DNA of 64,000 nucleotides. Source: Leptodactylus fallax. Its lineage: Eukaryota > Chordata > Amphibia > Anura > Leptodactylidae. Of the stretch, positions 1 through 11,400 are shown one piece after another. The first letter of the stretch is position 1. Each line of letters opens with the position of its first letter. The notes under the pieces were generated by a model. The model saw nothing but the letters and a program-made list of their open reading frames with translations. It had not been told where the DNA came from and made no database searches. A program made the position numbers and the translations under genes. The DNA is taken from positions 1,828,001-1,892,000 of the forward strand of contig CAMRHE010000352.1 of assembly GCA_947044405.1 (NCBI GenBank). Direction: 5' to 3'.

Positions 1-1201
1 ATAAGGGCTGTTTTTTTGCGGGATGGGATTCATTTTGTAATAACACCAGTTTAGCGCGCCTATAACTTATTGAATACATTTTATTAACTTTTCATTTGGT
101 GGATTCAAAAAACCCCATCAATTCTGGAATTGCGTTTTACCTTTTAAATTTTTCGTCATGCAGTGTACAGCATAAGTAACATGTTACCTTTATTCTGCGG
201 GTTGGTATGATTACGGCTATACCTTATTTATATTGTTTTTTTATGCGATTCTAAATTTGCAGAACAAAAACCCATTTGGGGAAAGAAATCAATTATTTTT
301 CCATCGCCATCTTCTGAGAGGTATAACATTTTTATTTTTTGGTTTACAGAGTTGGTTGAGTGCTTATTTTTTGTGGGACAACCTGTGCTTTTTATTGATA
401 CTGTTTTGGGGCACATATGAGCTTCTTTATCACTTTTTATAGCATATTTTGTGAGGTAAGATGGTGAAAAATCATTACTTCCGGCGTTTGTTTCCGTTTT
501 TTTTTCCCGACGTTCACCGTGTAGGTTAAATATTGTTTCCGTTTTATTGTACAGGTTGTTACGGACGTGGCAATACCAAATATGTATTGTTTTTATTAAT
601 TTTTAGGTTTTTTTTTTTAATAAAATTCATTTTATATAGAAAAAGGGAATTTTTGGGGCTTAATAACTTTATAAATTTTTTTACATTCTTTATTTAGTTT
701 TTGAACTTTTTTTTTTTTCACTTGTCCTATAAGGACACCTGAACCAGTGATGCTTTGATCGCTGGTTCAGTACTATAGACTGCAATACACAGCATACACG
801 TGTATTGCAGTCTATAGAGGAAGTCAGGCTAGGCAGACACATAGACTGACTTCCTGAGATCCTGGCAGGATCAACCAGGTACTTGGGGGTCCTAGCAGCT
901 GGCCAGGCTGCTGAAAATGCACAACGGCATCCCCCGATCTCAATTATAGCACAACCCCTTGGATGCTGTGGCCATGTTTGACCACGGCATCTAAGGGGTC
1001 AACACCCGCGATCGGAGCCCAGCTCCCACCGCGAGTGTTAAACACGGGTGTCAGCTTTTGCTTACAGCTGACACCTGCTCTTGATGTCACCCGCTCAGCT
1101 TCTGAGTGGGTGAAATTAAAATGACGTGCCAGCACATCATTTTGCCATTAGGCACTCACTCCCATGACGTGCAGGTACGTCATTTTGTGTTAAGGGGTTA
1201 A
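1..1201 (-). repeat. TTAACCCC-ended dispersed repeat, copy 1 (cut by window start)
   Basis: Read on the minus strand this begins with TTAACCCCTTAACAC at 1201 and continues leftward through GC-rich segments into an AT-rich segment. The AT-rich part (about 120-720) matches, as an inverted complement, the stretch at about 60300-60950. Shared landmarks include the poly-A/T run, the segment reading TTTGGTATCGCCACG on the sense strand, and the segment with AAGTAACATGTTACC. No long ORF or transposase motif is visible. Short ORFs here are chance frames in low-complexity DNA. The superfamily is not identified. The TTAA ends would fit piggyBac or Kolobok, but that is only a guess. Confidence 0.75.
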
Positions 1202-1907
1202 CTAATAAATAGAACAATTAAAACATAACTTTTAATAGGTATAAGGAAAAACTTGTGAGGTATAAAATATTTATCACCCCAAATTAATGTGCAGGGCTAT
1301 ACAGCAATGTGGGAAATGAAAACCTGGGGAGACTGCTTAAGGTAACTAGCCCCTTCACAATGCACAGTGTTCAGATTGGTCACCTCCAATATTACCTATC
1401 TCACTTTCCCTAGGTATGTCCCTCAAACACCCTTAAACATTTTTGTTTAGCTAATTAGACTATCACCCACTTGGCCTATTGGCAACAAACAACCTACGAT
1501 TTCCTTTCATTTTCATGCAGTACACTCAGGCTATATTAGTGAAAGATTCATTGAGGCACCATGCTGTAGTTAAAATAATAAAAGTTAAGTTTTATAAAGT
1601 TAATAATCATGATTGGGAAATCATAAGTTGATTGTTGCCAATAGGCAAATTGGGTGATGCACTAAATTGTGACCTACCATTGGCGAGGGTCAAATTTGGT
1701 TGGCAGTTGCTAAATAGACCATACACTGCTAAATAAAGAGGTGACAAAAGTACTCCAACTACATATAAGTGCAGCTGTATGTGAATATTTTTCAAGATAT
1801 ATACCAGGAAAGTATCAGCTACTCCACACTGTTTAAGTGTGTCAGTTCATGTAGACTGTAATGGAGACTGCCGACCTAACTCACCTGGATTTCCCACAGC
1901 CTATAAA
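1202..1907. other. No gene seen
   Basis: AT-rich sequence with short ORFs only and no protein similarity I can recognise. It may be host intergenic DNA between two repeats. Confidence 0.5.
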
Positions 1908-2854
1908 CAGGGGCGTAAATACCGGGGAAGCAGCAGGAGCGGCTGCCACAGGGCCCGGGACATTAGGGGGCCATTCGGGCTCCTGATGTTTTTTTTTTCA
2001 ATAGGCTGTTACCTACTGGAGTAACACCAGCAGGTAATGGGCCCTATTTACTTACGGATTCCCACTCCTGCTCATGGCCGCCTGTGCTACCCATTCTGCG
2101 GAGGTGGCTGTGAGCAGGAGTGGGGATCGGTAAGTAAGGCCGCGAACCCCACAAACACTGCTATCATTATACTCTAGAATCGGAGGCCCAGGGGAGGTGA
2201 GGGAACATAAAAAAAACACTGTTACTTACCTCTCCTATGCCCCAGCAGGCTTCCCCTCCTTATTGACGTCTCTGGCTTCACCGTGGCCCAGGCTGACGTC
2301 ATTATGTGTCGCAACGCATGCCTGGCTCACGTGACGTCTGGTCCAACATTGAAGAAGGCGGGGAGTGCACCAGAGAAAGGGAGAGGTAAGTAACATTGTT
2401 TTTTATGTTTGTATCCTCCCCTGGGTCTCTGATGATTATACTCTGGGGTCTGAAAAGACCCCAGAGAATAATAATTGTTCATTGGTGGTCCATAATGTGA
2501 AGGGGTCACTATGGGGCATAATACTGTGTGCATGGGCCACTATAGGGCATAATACTGTGTGGAAGGGCCACTATCGGGCATAATAGTGTGTGCAGGGGCC
2601 ACAATGGGGCATAATAGTGTGTGCAGGGGCCACTATGGTGCGTAATAGTGTGTGAAGGGGCCACTATGGGGCATAATATTGTGTGCAGGGGCCACTATGG
2701 GGCATAATAGTGTGTGCAGGGGCCACTATCGGGCATAATAGTGTGTCCAGGAATTCAGTTTGTGCGGGGAGGGGGAGAGGGGCGGTTGCCGGGTGGGGGG
2801 GGGGGCATGTCAAATGTTCGCCTTGGGACTCAGTCATTCCTAGTTATGCCACTG
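1908..2854. mobile_element. Non-autonomous hAT-like element, copy A
   Basis: The element starts CAGGGGCGTAA and ends TTATGCCACTG, imperfect terminal inverted repeats. The same ends, in better shape, bound copy B at 4392-5574. Flanking 8-mers CCTATAAA and CATATGAA agree at six of eight positions, a decayed 8-bp target duplication. The interior has GC-rich segments, a stretch with splice-donor-like GGTAAGTA, and a minisatellite. No transposase is present, so mobility would have depended on an enzyme supplied elsewhere. Confidence 0.75.
2510..2755 (+). repeat. 30-31 bp minisatellite in hAT-like copy A
   Basis: About eight head-to-tail units with the core GTGTGCAGGGGCCACTATGG followed by GGCATAATA. 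Units differ by point changes. The same unit makes up the array inside copy B and reappears as a two-unit remnant at about 11255-11310. Confidence 0.9.
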
Positions 2855-3841
2855 CATATGAATATTCAATTAGCTAAACAGGCTAATTGCCGCTACATAT
2901 AATAATATGAAAAGCCCATTTACCAATCTATGAGTTTCAGGATTTAGTATGTATGATTCATCAGGGTAATAAGATAATAAGATATAAAGAGCATGTGAGC
3001 AGCCACCATCTAGTGACACTGCTTTATTGTAGCTCCTCCGTATCATCACTTGTGTTCGACCGTGAACGACCATTGTACTGCTACCTCTTATGGAGCCCTT
3101 AACCCCACCTCCAGCTGGTTGAGTGGCACATCAGCCAGCGAATGTGTGAATAAGGTGTGTCTATTACAGCCACCCCCTCATACACCAAGCAGCAATTAAC
3201 CCCCGCCGGAGGGGAGTGGCTGGGAAGCCTTAGTGTCCCTGTTACTATTTTGTATACAGTCACTGCCCAGTATAACTTCTCAAATTCTGTATACAGTCAC
3301 TGCTTAGTACCAATTCTCTTAATCCATTCCACTAACTGCAGAAAAAAACCTACAGCAGAAATGCTGCAATTTCAAAAACGCAAGCATTTTTGTAAATCGT
3401 AGCATGTCAATTATACCTATGGAAATGCTAGCGTTTTCCATATAGCTATAACAGAAGCAAAAAGTCTGCAGAGGAAAACTTTGCGGACCTTTTGTTAAAA
3501 ACACTGGAAAAAACTGCAATGTGTTTCTGCTGCAATCTTTTCCGCAGCAGCTTGCTAAATGGGGTTTTAGCCTTAAGAACACTGTCCTTTTATTCAAATC
3601 TAACACTTTATATGGGAATAACTTTGGCCACTGGGATGCTTTAACTTACCCAAATTATTGTGAGACTGCTTTTTCATGACACATTGAACTTCATGGTAGT
3701 GGTGAACTTCAGTTGATATTGCATTTATTTATGAAAAATAGGAAATTTTATGGAAATTTGAAAACATTAGCAATTTTCAAAATGTGAAATGCTCTTGTTT
3801 TCAGACAATTACACACATATGTAATGCGCTTTTCTTACATA
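2855..3841. other. No gene; MITE-like stretch at about 3335-3580
   Basis: No coding sequence is recognised. The stretch at about 3335-3580 has the look of a frog MITE: it is rich in CTGCAG- and GCAGAAA-like words and ends in GGGTTTTAGCC. I could not define its ends. Confidence 0.4.
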
Positions 3842-4391
3842 CAGTGGGGAAAAAAAGTATTTAGTCAGCCACCAATTGTGCAAGTTCTCCCACTTAAAAA
3901 GATGAGAGAGGCCTGTAATTGACAGCATAGGTAGACCTCAACTATAAGAGACAAAATGAGAAAACATATCTAGAAAATCACATTGATTGATTTTTTAAGA
4001 ATTTATTTGCAAATTATGGTGGAAAATAAGTATTTGGTCACCTACAAACAAGCAAGATTTCTGGCTCTCACAGACCTGTAACTTCTTCTTTAAGAGGCTC
4101 CTCTGTCCTCCAGTCATTACCTGTAGTAATGGCACCTGTTTGAAATTGTTATCAGTATAAAAGACACCTGTCCACAACCTTAAACAGTCACACTCCAAAC
4201 TCCACTATGATGAAGACCAAAGAGCTGTGAAAGGACACCAGAAACAAAATTGTAGACCTGCACTAGGCTGGGAAGACTGAATCTGCAATAGGCAAGCAGC
4301 TTGGTGTGAAGAAATCAACTGTGGTAGCAATAATTAGAAAATGGAAGACATACAAGACCACTGATAATCTACCTCGATCAGGGGCTCCATG

Positions 4392-5574
4392 CAGGGGCGT
4401 AACTACCGGGGTAGCAGCGGTAGCAGCTGCCACAAGGCACGGGACATTACGGGGCCCCACGGGCCCCCGATGCTTTCTTTTTTTAATAGGCCGTTACCTG
4501 CTGGAGTAACCCCAGCAGGTAACGGGCCCTATTTACTTACCGTTCCCCAGGGTCCCGCTCACGGCCGCCTGCGCTTCCGATTCTGCGGAGGCGTCTGTGA
4601 GCAGGAGCAGGGATCGGTATGTGAGGCCGCGGGCCAAACACCACAATCTCTGCCATCATTATACTCCGGGGTCTTTGAAAAAACCCCGGAGTATAATAAT
4701 CAGAGGCCCAGGGGAGGTGAGGGAACATAAAAAACAATGTACTTACCTCTCCTACGCTTCTCCAGTCTTCGGGCCTGTTTGGTGACGTCCCAGACATCAG
4801 CGGACGTCATTTTGCGTCGCGACGCCGGCCCGCATCACGTGACGCTGGCCTGGTCCAACACTGAAGAAGGCCGAAGTAGCAGCGAGTGGACCGGAGCAAG
4901 GAACAGGTAAGCAACGTTGTTTTTTTATATTTCTATCCTCTCCTGGGTCTCCGATCGTTATACTCTGGGGTCTGAAAAGACTCCAGAGTATAATAATTGT
5001 TCATGGGTGGTCCTCAATGGGACATATAATAGCGTGTGCAGGGGCCACTATGGGGCAAAATACACAGTGCAGGGGCCACTATGGGGAATAATAGTGTGTG
5101 CAGGGGCCACTATGGGATATAATACTGTGTGCAGGGGCCACTATGGGGAATGATACTGTGTGCAGGGGCCACTATGGGGCATGATACTATGTGCAGGGGC
5201 CACTATAGGGCATGATACTATGTGCAGGGGCCACTATGGGGCATGATACTGTGTGCAGGGGCCACTATGGGGCATGATGCTGTGTGCAGGGTCCACTATG
5301 GGGCATGATACTGTGTGCAGGGGCCACTATGGGACATGATACTGTGTGCAGGGGCCACTATGGGGCATGATACTGTGTGCAGGGGCCACTATGGGGCATG
5401 ATACTGTGTGCAGGAGCCACTATGACGCATAATAGTGTGCGCAGGAATGCGTTTTTTTTTGGGGGGGGGGGGGTGGAGGGGGCGGTCTGGGGGGGCGATT
5501 GGGGGCAGCGGTTCGGGGGGGGGGCCATGTCAAATGTTCGCCTTGGGGCCCAGCCATTCCTAGTTACGCCACTG
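4392..5574. mobile_element. Non-autonomous hAT-like element, copy B, inside Tc1 copy 1
   Basis: Ends are CAGGGGCGTAACTA and, inverted, TAGTTACGCCACTG. Flanking 8-mers are GCTCCATG and GCTCCATA, a 8-bp target duplication with one change, which supports hAT. Removing the element rejoins the Tc1 transposase reading GAP to KIS. It contains the minisatellite at 5027-5440, a poly-G tract and the same internal segments as copy A, but no ORF with transposase similarity. Confidence 0.85.
5027..5440 (+). repeat. 30-31 bp minisatellite in hAT-like copy B
   Basis: About thirteen tandem units of TGTGTGCAGGGGCCACTATG plus GGGCATGATAC, more uniform than the array in copy A. It ends at a G-rich tract of more than 40 bases (about 5456-5525). 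Confidence 0.92.
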
Positions 5575-6209
5575 GCTCCATACAAGATCTCACCCTGTGG
5601 GGTCAAAATGATCACAAGAATGGTGAGCAAAAATCTCAGAATCACACGGGGGGGACCTAGTGAATGACCTGCAGAAAGCTGGGACTAACGTAACAAAGGC
5701 TACCGTCAGTAACACACTACGCCGCCATGGACTCAGATCCTGCAGTGCCAGACGTGTCCCCCTGCTTAAACCAGTACATATCTGGGCCCGTCTAAAGTTT
5801 GCTAGAGAGCATTTGGATGTTCCAGAAGAGTGCCTATATCTCCTCTAGAGCCCCAAAACATCACTGCTCTAGAGGAGATCTGCATGGAGGAATGGGCCAA
5901 CATACCAGCAACAGTGTGTGCCAACCTTGTGAAGACTTACAGAAAACGTTTGACCTCTGTCATTGCCAACAAAGGATATATAACAAAGTATTGAGATGAA
6001 CTTTTGTTATTGACCAAAGACTTATTTTCCACCATAATTTGCAAATAAATTCTTTAAAAATCAGACAATGTGATTTTCTGGATTTGTTTTCTCATTTTGT
6101 CTCTCATAGTTGAGGTCTACCTATGATGTCAATTACAGGCCTCTCTCATCTTTTTAAGTGGGAGAACTTGCACAATTGGTGGATGACTAAATACTTTTTT
6201 TCCCCACTG

Positions 6210-7106
6210 TAAGAGACTCAGCACAGGACACGTTGAGGAGTTAGTGGCTGCAGTACAGGTGCTCATCCCCAACACCCACTTTTCAGACAGTCATACCACC
6301 CAAATTAGTTAATAACTATTATCTACCAAATCTCTGTTTTATGCTGGCATCATCTTTTAATCATCCTTGAATTTATTTTGGATGTTAAAAGACATATAAG
6401 TGTAACAGTAATTTTCCAAATTTACAAGAACATTTCCTAAAGCCATCTTTAGGCACCACTTACATTCAGAAATGGATGTTAAAGGCCTATATATTAGAAA
6501 CCCCCCAAAAATTTTCAAAACGGCACCCCTCAAGTAATTTAAAACTGAAGTTTTTAAAGTTTAACTCCTTAAGCTTTTCATAGAATTAAAATAATATAAA
6601 GGTGATATTTAGACTTTTTTTTTCATAGCTACATTCATTTAGCCCTAAAATTTACACATTCACAAGGGGTTAAAGGAGAAAATGCATCACACAATTTCTT
6701 ATGCAATTTCTCCCGATCATTGTAATACCCCACGCATCGATGAAATCTGCTTGTTTGAGTAAATCACATTGGCACAATAGTGTGCCAACAGGAAGAAGAG
6801 CCACTGGGCTTTTGAAGAGCAGATTTTGCTGGAGTAGTTTTCAGTTGTCATATCTTATTTACAGAGCTAGTAAAGAAACAATACAGTAAAAACCCTACCA
6901 AAAGTTACTTCATTTTGGAAATTAGACTCCTCTGGGAATATATCAAGGGGTATATTGAGTGTTTTGACCCCACAGCTGTTTCACAAATTTTATTAACATT
7001 ATGACATGAAAATTAAAAATTACTTTTTTTTCAATAAAAACAACAGCCTCAAATTTAAAGTTTTCTCTAGGGGATAAAGAAGAAATAGCACCCCACAGTT
7101 CATTAC
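6210..7106 (-). repeat. TTAACCCC-type repeat, minus-oriented, left part
   Basis: From about 6480 to the hAT border this is the inverted complement of the roughly 385-bp unit found at 61380-63990. The shared words, read on plus, include TTTTGACCCCACAGCTGTTT and CTTGTGAATG-type ends. The right part continues after the hAT element at 28452, where the complement of the next stretch of the unit appears without a gap. The section 6210-6480 shows nothing I recognise. Confidence 0.75.
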
Positions 7107-7327
7107 TAGAGATGAGCTAATCGAAGCTGCAGAAGTGGAATTCGATCCGAATTTCAGGAAATTTTCTATTTGCCACGATTTCGGATTTCCTCACGCTTCG
7201 ATGCATCGAATCGCATATTTTTAATAAAATGGCCGCCGCACATGTTAGGACAAGGGGCAAGGGACTCTGGGAGCGCGGGTTCACCCACGATGCCAAGCGT
7301 GCATCTAATCAGCAGCCAGCCAGACCT

Positions 7328-7385
7328 GTGATGTCACAGCCCTATAAAAACCCTCGGCCATTTTAGGTACAGTCATTTCACATTG
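7328..7385 (+). promoter_or_regulatory. CRE/TATA-like promoter candidate inside hAT end
   Basis: The plus strand has TGATGTCAC followed 8 bases later by CTATAAAAACC, the layout of a CRE-like site upstream of a TATA box, about 220 bp inside the left end of the hAT element. It points into the element in the direction opposite to the transposase. Sequence alone cannot show that it is used. Confidence 0.35.
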
Positions 7386-8085
7386 CTTATACTGTAGGGA
7401 CAGATGTCGGCAGGAGCTAGGGAAAGACAGAAAACAGAAGTTCAGCAAAAGAGGCTGAGCCTTAGAACTGTAGGGAAAGGATAGGGAGGAATTGAGAGAA
7501 GAATTTGGGGTGGTTGCAGGTTCATTTACAGCAAGAATTTGCAGTATAATTCACATTGCCATTATACTGCTGCTCATTACTAATATCTGTGTCTTCAAGG
7601 TGGAACACAACAAGCCTTTTGCAGTGCAGTACAGCAAAAAACAGTGAATTATCATACACTAATATGCACATGCACGTATCTGTAAAAAAAGCCTTTTTAA
7701 AGGCGTTTATTATAAGTGGCTTATTCACTGTTCTTCCACGGCATAACATTACATTTGTCAGTACTACTGTGCCAAAGAAAACTGAATTATCATCCAATAA
7801 TATCTGCACGTATCTGTAAAAAACGCCTTTAACGAGGGGAAAGAAATAACGACCATATTCGCCATTTTGTTACCAGTAAAAAATTGCAGGCCATTTATCA
7901 AAACAGTATTGTCAATAATAATTCAATAATTCTTTGCAGTTATTATCACTTATTTAAAGGTGTTTATTAGTGTCTAAACCCATAAGGAGGACCATATTCG
8001 CCATTTTGTTACTAGTATAAAGTTGCAGGCCATTTTTAAAAACATTATTGTCAATAATAATTCAATAATTCTTTGCGGTTATTAC

Positions 8086-9696
8086 TTTATTATTATTATT
8101 TTTTATTTATATAGCACCATTAATTCCATGGTGCTTTACATTTGAGGATTTACATATGGTACACAAGATGTACAAAACAGATAAAACTAACAGTGACCAA
8201 CTGGCACAGTGGGACAGAGGGCCCTGCCCGCAAGGGCTTATAATCTATGAGGGAAGAGGGATAGAGACAGAAGGTGAGGGGAGAGACTGTACAGGTGGTG
8301 GTGTGGTGACAGTAGTGTTATTGGAGGTTCTAGGCCTTCCTGAGTAGGTGGGTCTTCAGGGCCTTCTTGAAGCTTGTGACGGTGGGGGGACAGTCTGATG
8401 TGTCTTGGTAGTGAGTTCCAGAGTATGGGGGATGCACGGGAGAAGTTTTGGAGATCTTTGGAGGATCGGAGATTACGTGTGGGCAGGTATCAGATTAGAT
8501 CGGAGATATATCGAGGGGATAGGTTGTGGATGGCTTTGTATGTCAGCATTAGTAGTTTGAACTCTATTCGCTGGGCGATGGGTAGTCAGTGAAGGGATTG
8601 GCAGAGGGGAGCGACCGATGAAGAACGGGGTGAGAGGTGTATTAAATGAGCAGCACAGTTTAAGGTGGACTGGAGGGGGGGTGAGAGTGTTTGCTGGGAG
8701 GCCAGGGAGAAGGGTGTTACAGTAGTCTAGGCGGGAGATTATGAGGACGTGAACTAGCATCTTTGTAGTTTCAGGGGTGAGGAAGGAGCGGATTCGGTGG
8801 ATGTTCTTGAGTCTGAGGCGTTAGGAGGTGTTGAGGGTTTGAATATGCGGTTTGAAGGATAGGTCAGAGTCTAAGGTTATCCCAAGGCAGTGGACCCATG
8901 GGACTGGGGTGAGTGTGGTTCCGCTAACTTTAATAGAGTAGTGGGTCAGGTAGGGGGGCCGTGTGAGGAGGGGTGAAGATTATGAACTCCGTTTTCTCCA
9001 TGTTGAGTTTGAGAAAGTGGGAGGAAAGATAGTAGGCTACGGCTGCTAGACATTCTGGGACTCTGGACAACAGAGAGATAATATCTGGTCCAGAGAGATA
9101 TATTTGGGTCGTCAGCATAGCAATGGTAGCGGAAACCATGGGATTCTATGAGTTGGCCAAGGCCAAGGGTGTAGATGGAGAACAGGAGGGTTCCTACAAC
9201 GGAGCCTTGGGGGACACCTACAGAAAGAGGTTGTGGTGGGGAGGTGGTGTGCGAGTGGGAGACGCTGATTGTGCGGTTGGTGAGGTATGAGGAGATCCAG
9301 GAAAGGGCCTGTATGTATGTAACAGGAGGTAATGGTCGACTGTGTCAAAGGCAGAGGAGAGGTCGAGGAGGAGGAGGACAGAGTAGTGACGCTTGGCTTT
9401 GGCAGTTAGAAGGTCATTAGTGACCTTGGTTAGGGCAGTTTCTGTGGAGTGATGGGGTCTGAAGCCTGACTGTAGTCTGTTAAAGAGCACATTGAACGAA
9501 AGATAGGAGGATAATTCGGAGTGGATGTGTTGCTCCAGCAGTTTAGAGGTGTACGGGAGCAGTGAGATGGGGCGGTAGTTGGCTGGAGAGGACAGGTCGA
9601 GGGAGGGTTTCTTAAGTATAGGTGTGACGGTAGCATGTTTGAAGGCGGAAGGGAAGGATTCATTGGTTAGGGATAGGTTGAAGAGATGGGTTAGGG
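8086..9696 (-). pseudogene. L2 LINE fragment, reverse transcriptase and 3' end
   Basis: Minus-strand reading gives L2-type reverse transcriptase words: [37 protein letters not shown] (about 9300-9600), then ADDTQIYLS in another frame near 9095, and [11 protein letters not shown] near 8740. Several frame changes make it a pseudogene, and the 5' half is missing, as usual for LINE insertions. The 3' end has the TATATAGCACCATTAATTCC stretch and an (ATT)n tail at 8086. Both edges lie exactly within a unit of the hAT tandem repeat. Confidence 0.9.
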
Positions 9697-9729
9697 CACT
9701 TATTTTAAGGTGTTTATTAGTGTCTAAAC

Positions 9730-11400
9730 CAGGGGTCGGCAACCCCCGGCACGCGTGCCAAGAGTGTCACGCGAGGCTTATTTCCCTAGCACGGCAGCGG
9801 AGTCCTCACCCAGAAGTTTCGATTGGACCAAACACGGCCGAAACGAAACTGCTATTATTATACTGTGGGGTCTCTTCAGACCCCCGAGTATAATAAGCGG
9901 AGCCCCCGGGGAGGTGATCAAACATAAAAAACAATGTTAACTCACCTTACCTGGATCCGCAGCGGCTCTGTGCTCTAAGGGCGCTTCTGCCTGACGTAAG
10001 AGACTGCTGACAGGGCCTCAGGAGTCTCGTCCGACGTCATTACGCATAATGATGCGACGTGACCCCTGAGACCCAATCAGCGGTCGCTGACGTCAGGGAG
10101 AAGCGCCCACACAGCGGCTGCAGAGCGTGGAAAAAGTGAGTAAGGGTGCGTTCACATATGTCTGGTGCAGCTATCTGTTTCCCTCCGGTGTGGTGCACAA
10201 GCTGGAGGGAAACTGATGCCAGGACGGATCCCATAGTTTTCTATGGGATTGGTTCTAGCACAAGAGGCATCAGTTCTGGTGCCGTATTTGTGCCTCAGCC
10301 GGATGGAAAAACGTTACCTGCAGCGTTTTTCCATCCGGCTTCCTTAAAATTTCATTAGCTCCGGGTGAAGATGGATGCGGCATCACACCGCGTCTGCACA
10401 GTCTATGTACAGTAGTGAAGCCGGTAATTGCTGGCTTCACTACTGTACCTGAGTGAATTGCTCAGGATTGGTTAAAGCTATAAAGAAACACGTAATTCAT
10501 TTTAAAGATGAGAATCTCCTCTTTAAAATGATACCAAGATCACCATGATCGACCTTAAACATCCTGAGCGATTCGCTGTTGAAAACAATGTTCGGCATTG
10601 AAATCCCAATGCAGATCTCAATTCCCGACATCGTTTTAACAGTGAATCGCTCTGAATGTGTAAGGTCAATCATGGAGATCTTGATATCGTTTTAAAGATG
10701 AGATTCTCATCTTTAAAACGAATCCAGTTGAATCTTTGTGGCCCTAACAGATGCTTAGAAATGGGGCTCTAAAAGTGTCCAACCCTCCTGCCTCAGGCAG
10801 CATCTTAGAGCTAAGGAAGGAGGGGGGAGGAGGAGCTGCAGAGACAATGATAACTCATCATTGTCTGTGCATAAGCTGCAGATGACCCCAGTGGGGGGGA
10901 GGTAGCAGGGACTTCTGTCCATGTTATCCCCTCTCCTATCGATCAGAGAGCATACTGTACCTTTGCTCTCTGATAGTCACATAGAGGGATAATGTAATAC
11001 CCCTCTGAGCCTAATCACATAACCAGGAAGGTTATTGGCGCTGTGACCATCCTCCAGGTCGCAGCGCCAAAAGTGTTGCACCAAACACTTACACAACACA
11101 TGCACAAAGTCACCAATAAAGTTTACATTTTTTCACTGTCTCTGTCCTGTCCATACCTGATCTTTATAGAGTAAAATACTCCGACCTCCTCTCTAGTGAT
11201 ATGTTACACGCTAAAATAATATTAATAGCAATTATCACTAGTATTATGACCATAATACCGTGTGCAGGGGCCGCTATGTGACATAATACCGTGTGCAGGG
11301 GTCGTCAGACTTACAATTATTGACCGGCACTCCGAGTACCTCAACTTTGATTTTTTTAATCGAAATCGGCACGCCAAACAAAAAAGGTTGCCTACCCCTG
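9730..11400. mobile_element. Non-autonomous hAT element in the hAT tandem repeat
   Basis: It begins CAGGGGTCGGCAACC and ends GGTTGCCTACCCCTG, a clear terminal inverted repeat of hAT type. It is flanked by the perfect 8-bp duplication GTCTAAAC (9722-9729 and 11401-11408). No transposase is present. The interior shares modules with the other hAT-like copies (GTATAATAA, CCCGGGGAGGTGA and ACATAAAAAACAATG around 9890-9935; two decayed minisatellite units near 11255-11310) and contains a MITE-like stretch (10140-10345) and a large palindrome (10486-10732). Confidence 0.92.
10486..10732. repeat. Foldback palindrome with arms of about 100 bp
   Basis: The left arm (about 10486-10590) is the inverted complement of the right arm (about 10632-10732) with roughly ten mismatches, separated by about 40 bp. 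Each arm has its own short hairpin, for example TTTTAAAGATGAGA facing TCTCATCTTTAAAA in the right arm. It looks like a foldback MITE carried inside the hAT element. Confidence 0.85.

Larger units (their letters stand above)
4207..5999 (+). pseudogene. Tc1 transposase remnant, no catalytic core
   Basis: The N-terminal helix-turn-helix part is readable at about 4207-4391 (words [11 protein letters not shown] and [17 protein letters not shown]) with in-frame stops. It resumes after the inserted element at 5583 (KISPCGVKMITR) and at about 5660-5848 ([21 protein letters not shown]). Reading jumps at about 5830 from the PEE motif directly to the C-terminal tail ([14 protein letters not shown] in a shifted frame). 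The region holding the DD34E catalytic residues is therefore missing, and no active enzyme can come from this copy. In the related copy at 47636-50214 the missing part is present. Confidence 0.88.
3842..6209 (+). mobile_element. Tc1-like transposon, copy 1, interrupted by a hAT-like insertion
   Basis: The element runs from CAGTGGGGAAAAAAAGTATT to its inverted complement ending CCCCACTG, with TA at both edges, the Tc1/mariner target duplication. The same terminal sequence bounds the copies at 29621 and 47636. The copy is split by the hAT-like element at 4392-5574. Without that insertion it would be about 1.18 kb, shorter than an intact 1.6-kb Tc1, because the middle of the transposase is deleted. 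Confidence 0.92.

Noticed and set aside
5358..5667. ORFs across the poly-G tract
   Set aside because: Glycine and proline runs from G/C homopolymer and minisatellite sequence.
7522..7819. Overlapping ORFs of 95 and 87 codons on opposite strands
   Set aside because: They fall in the untranslated end of the hAT element and give no recognisable protein.
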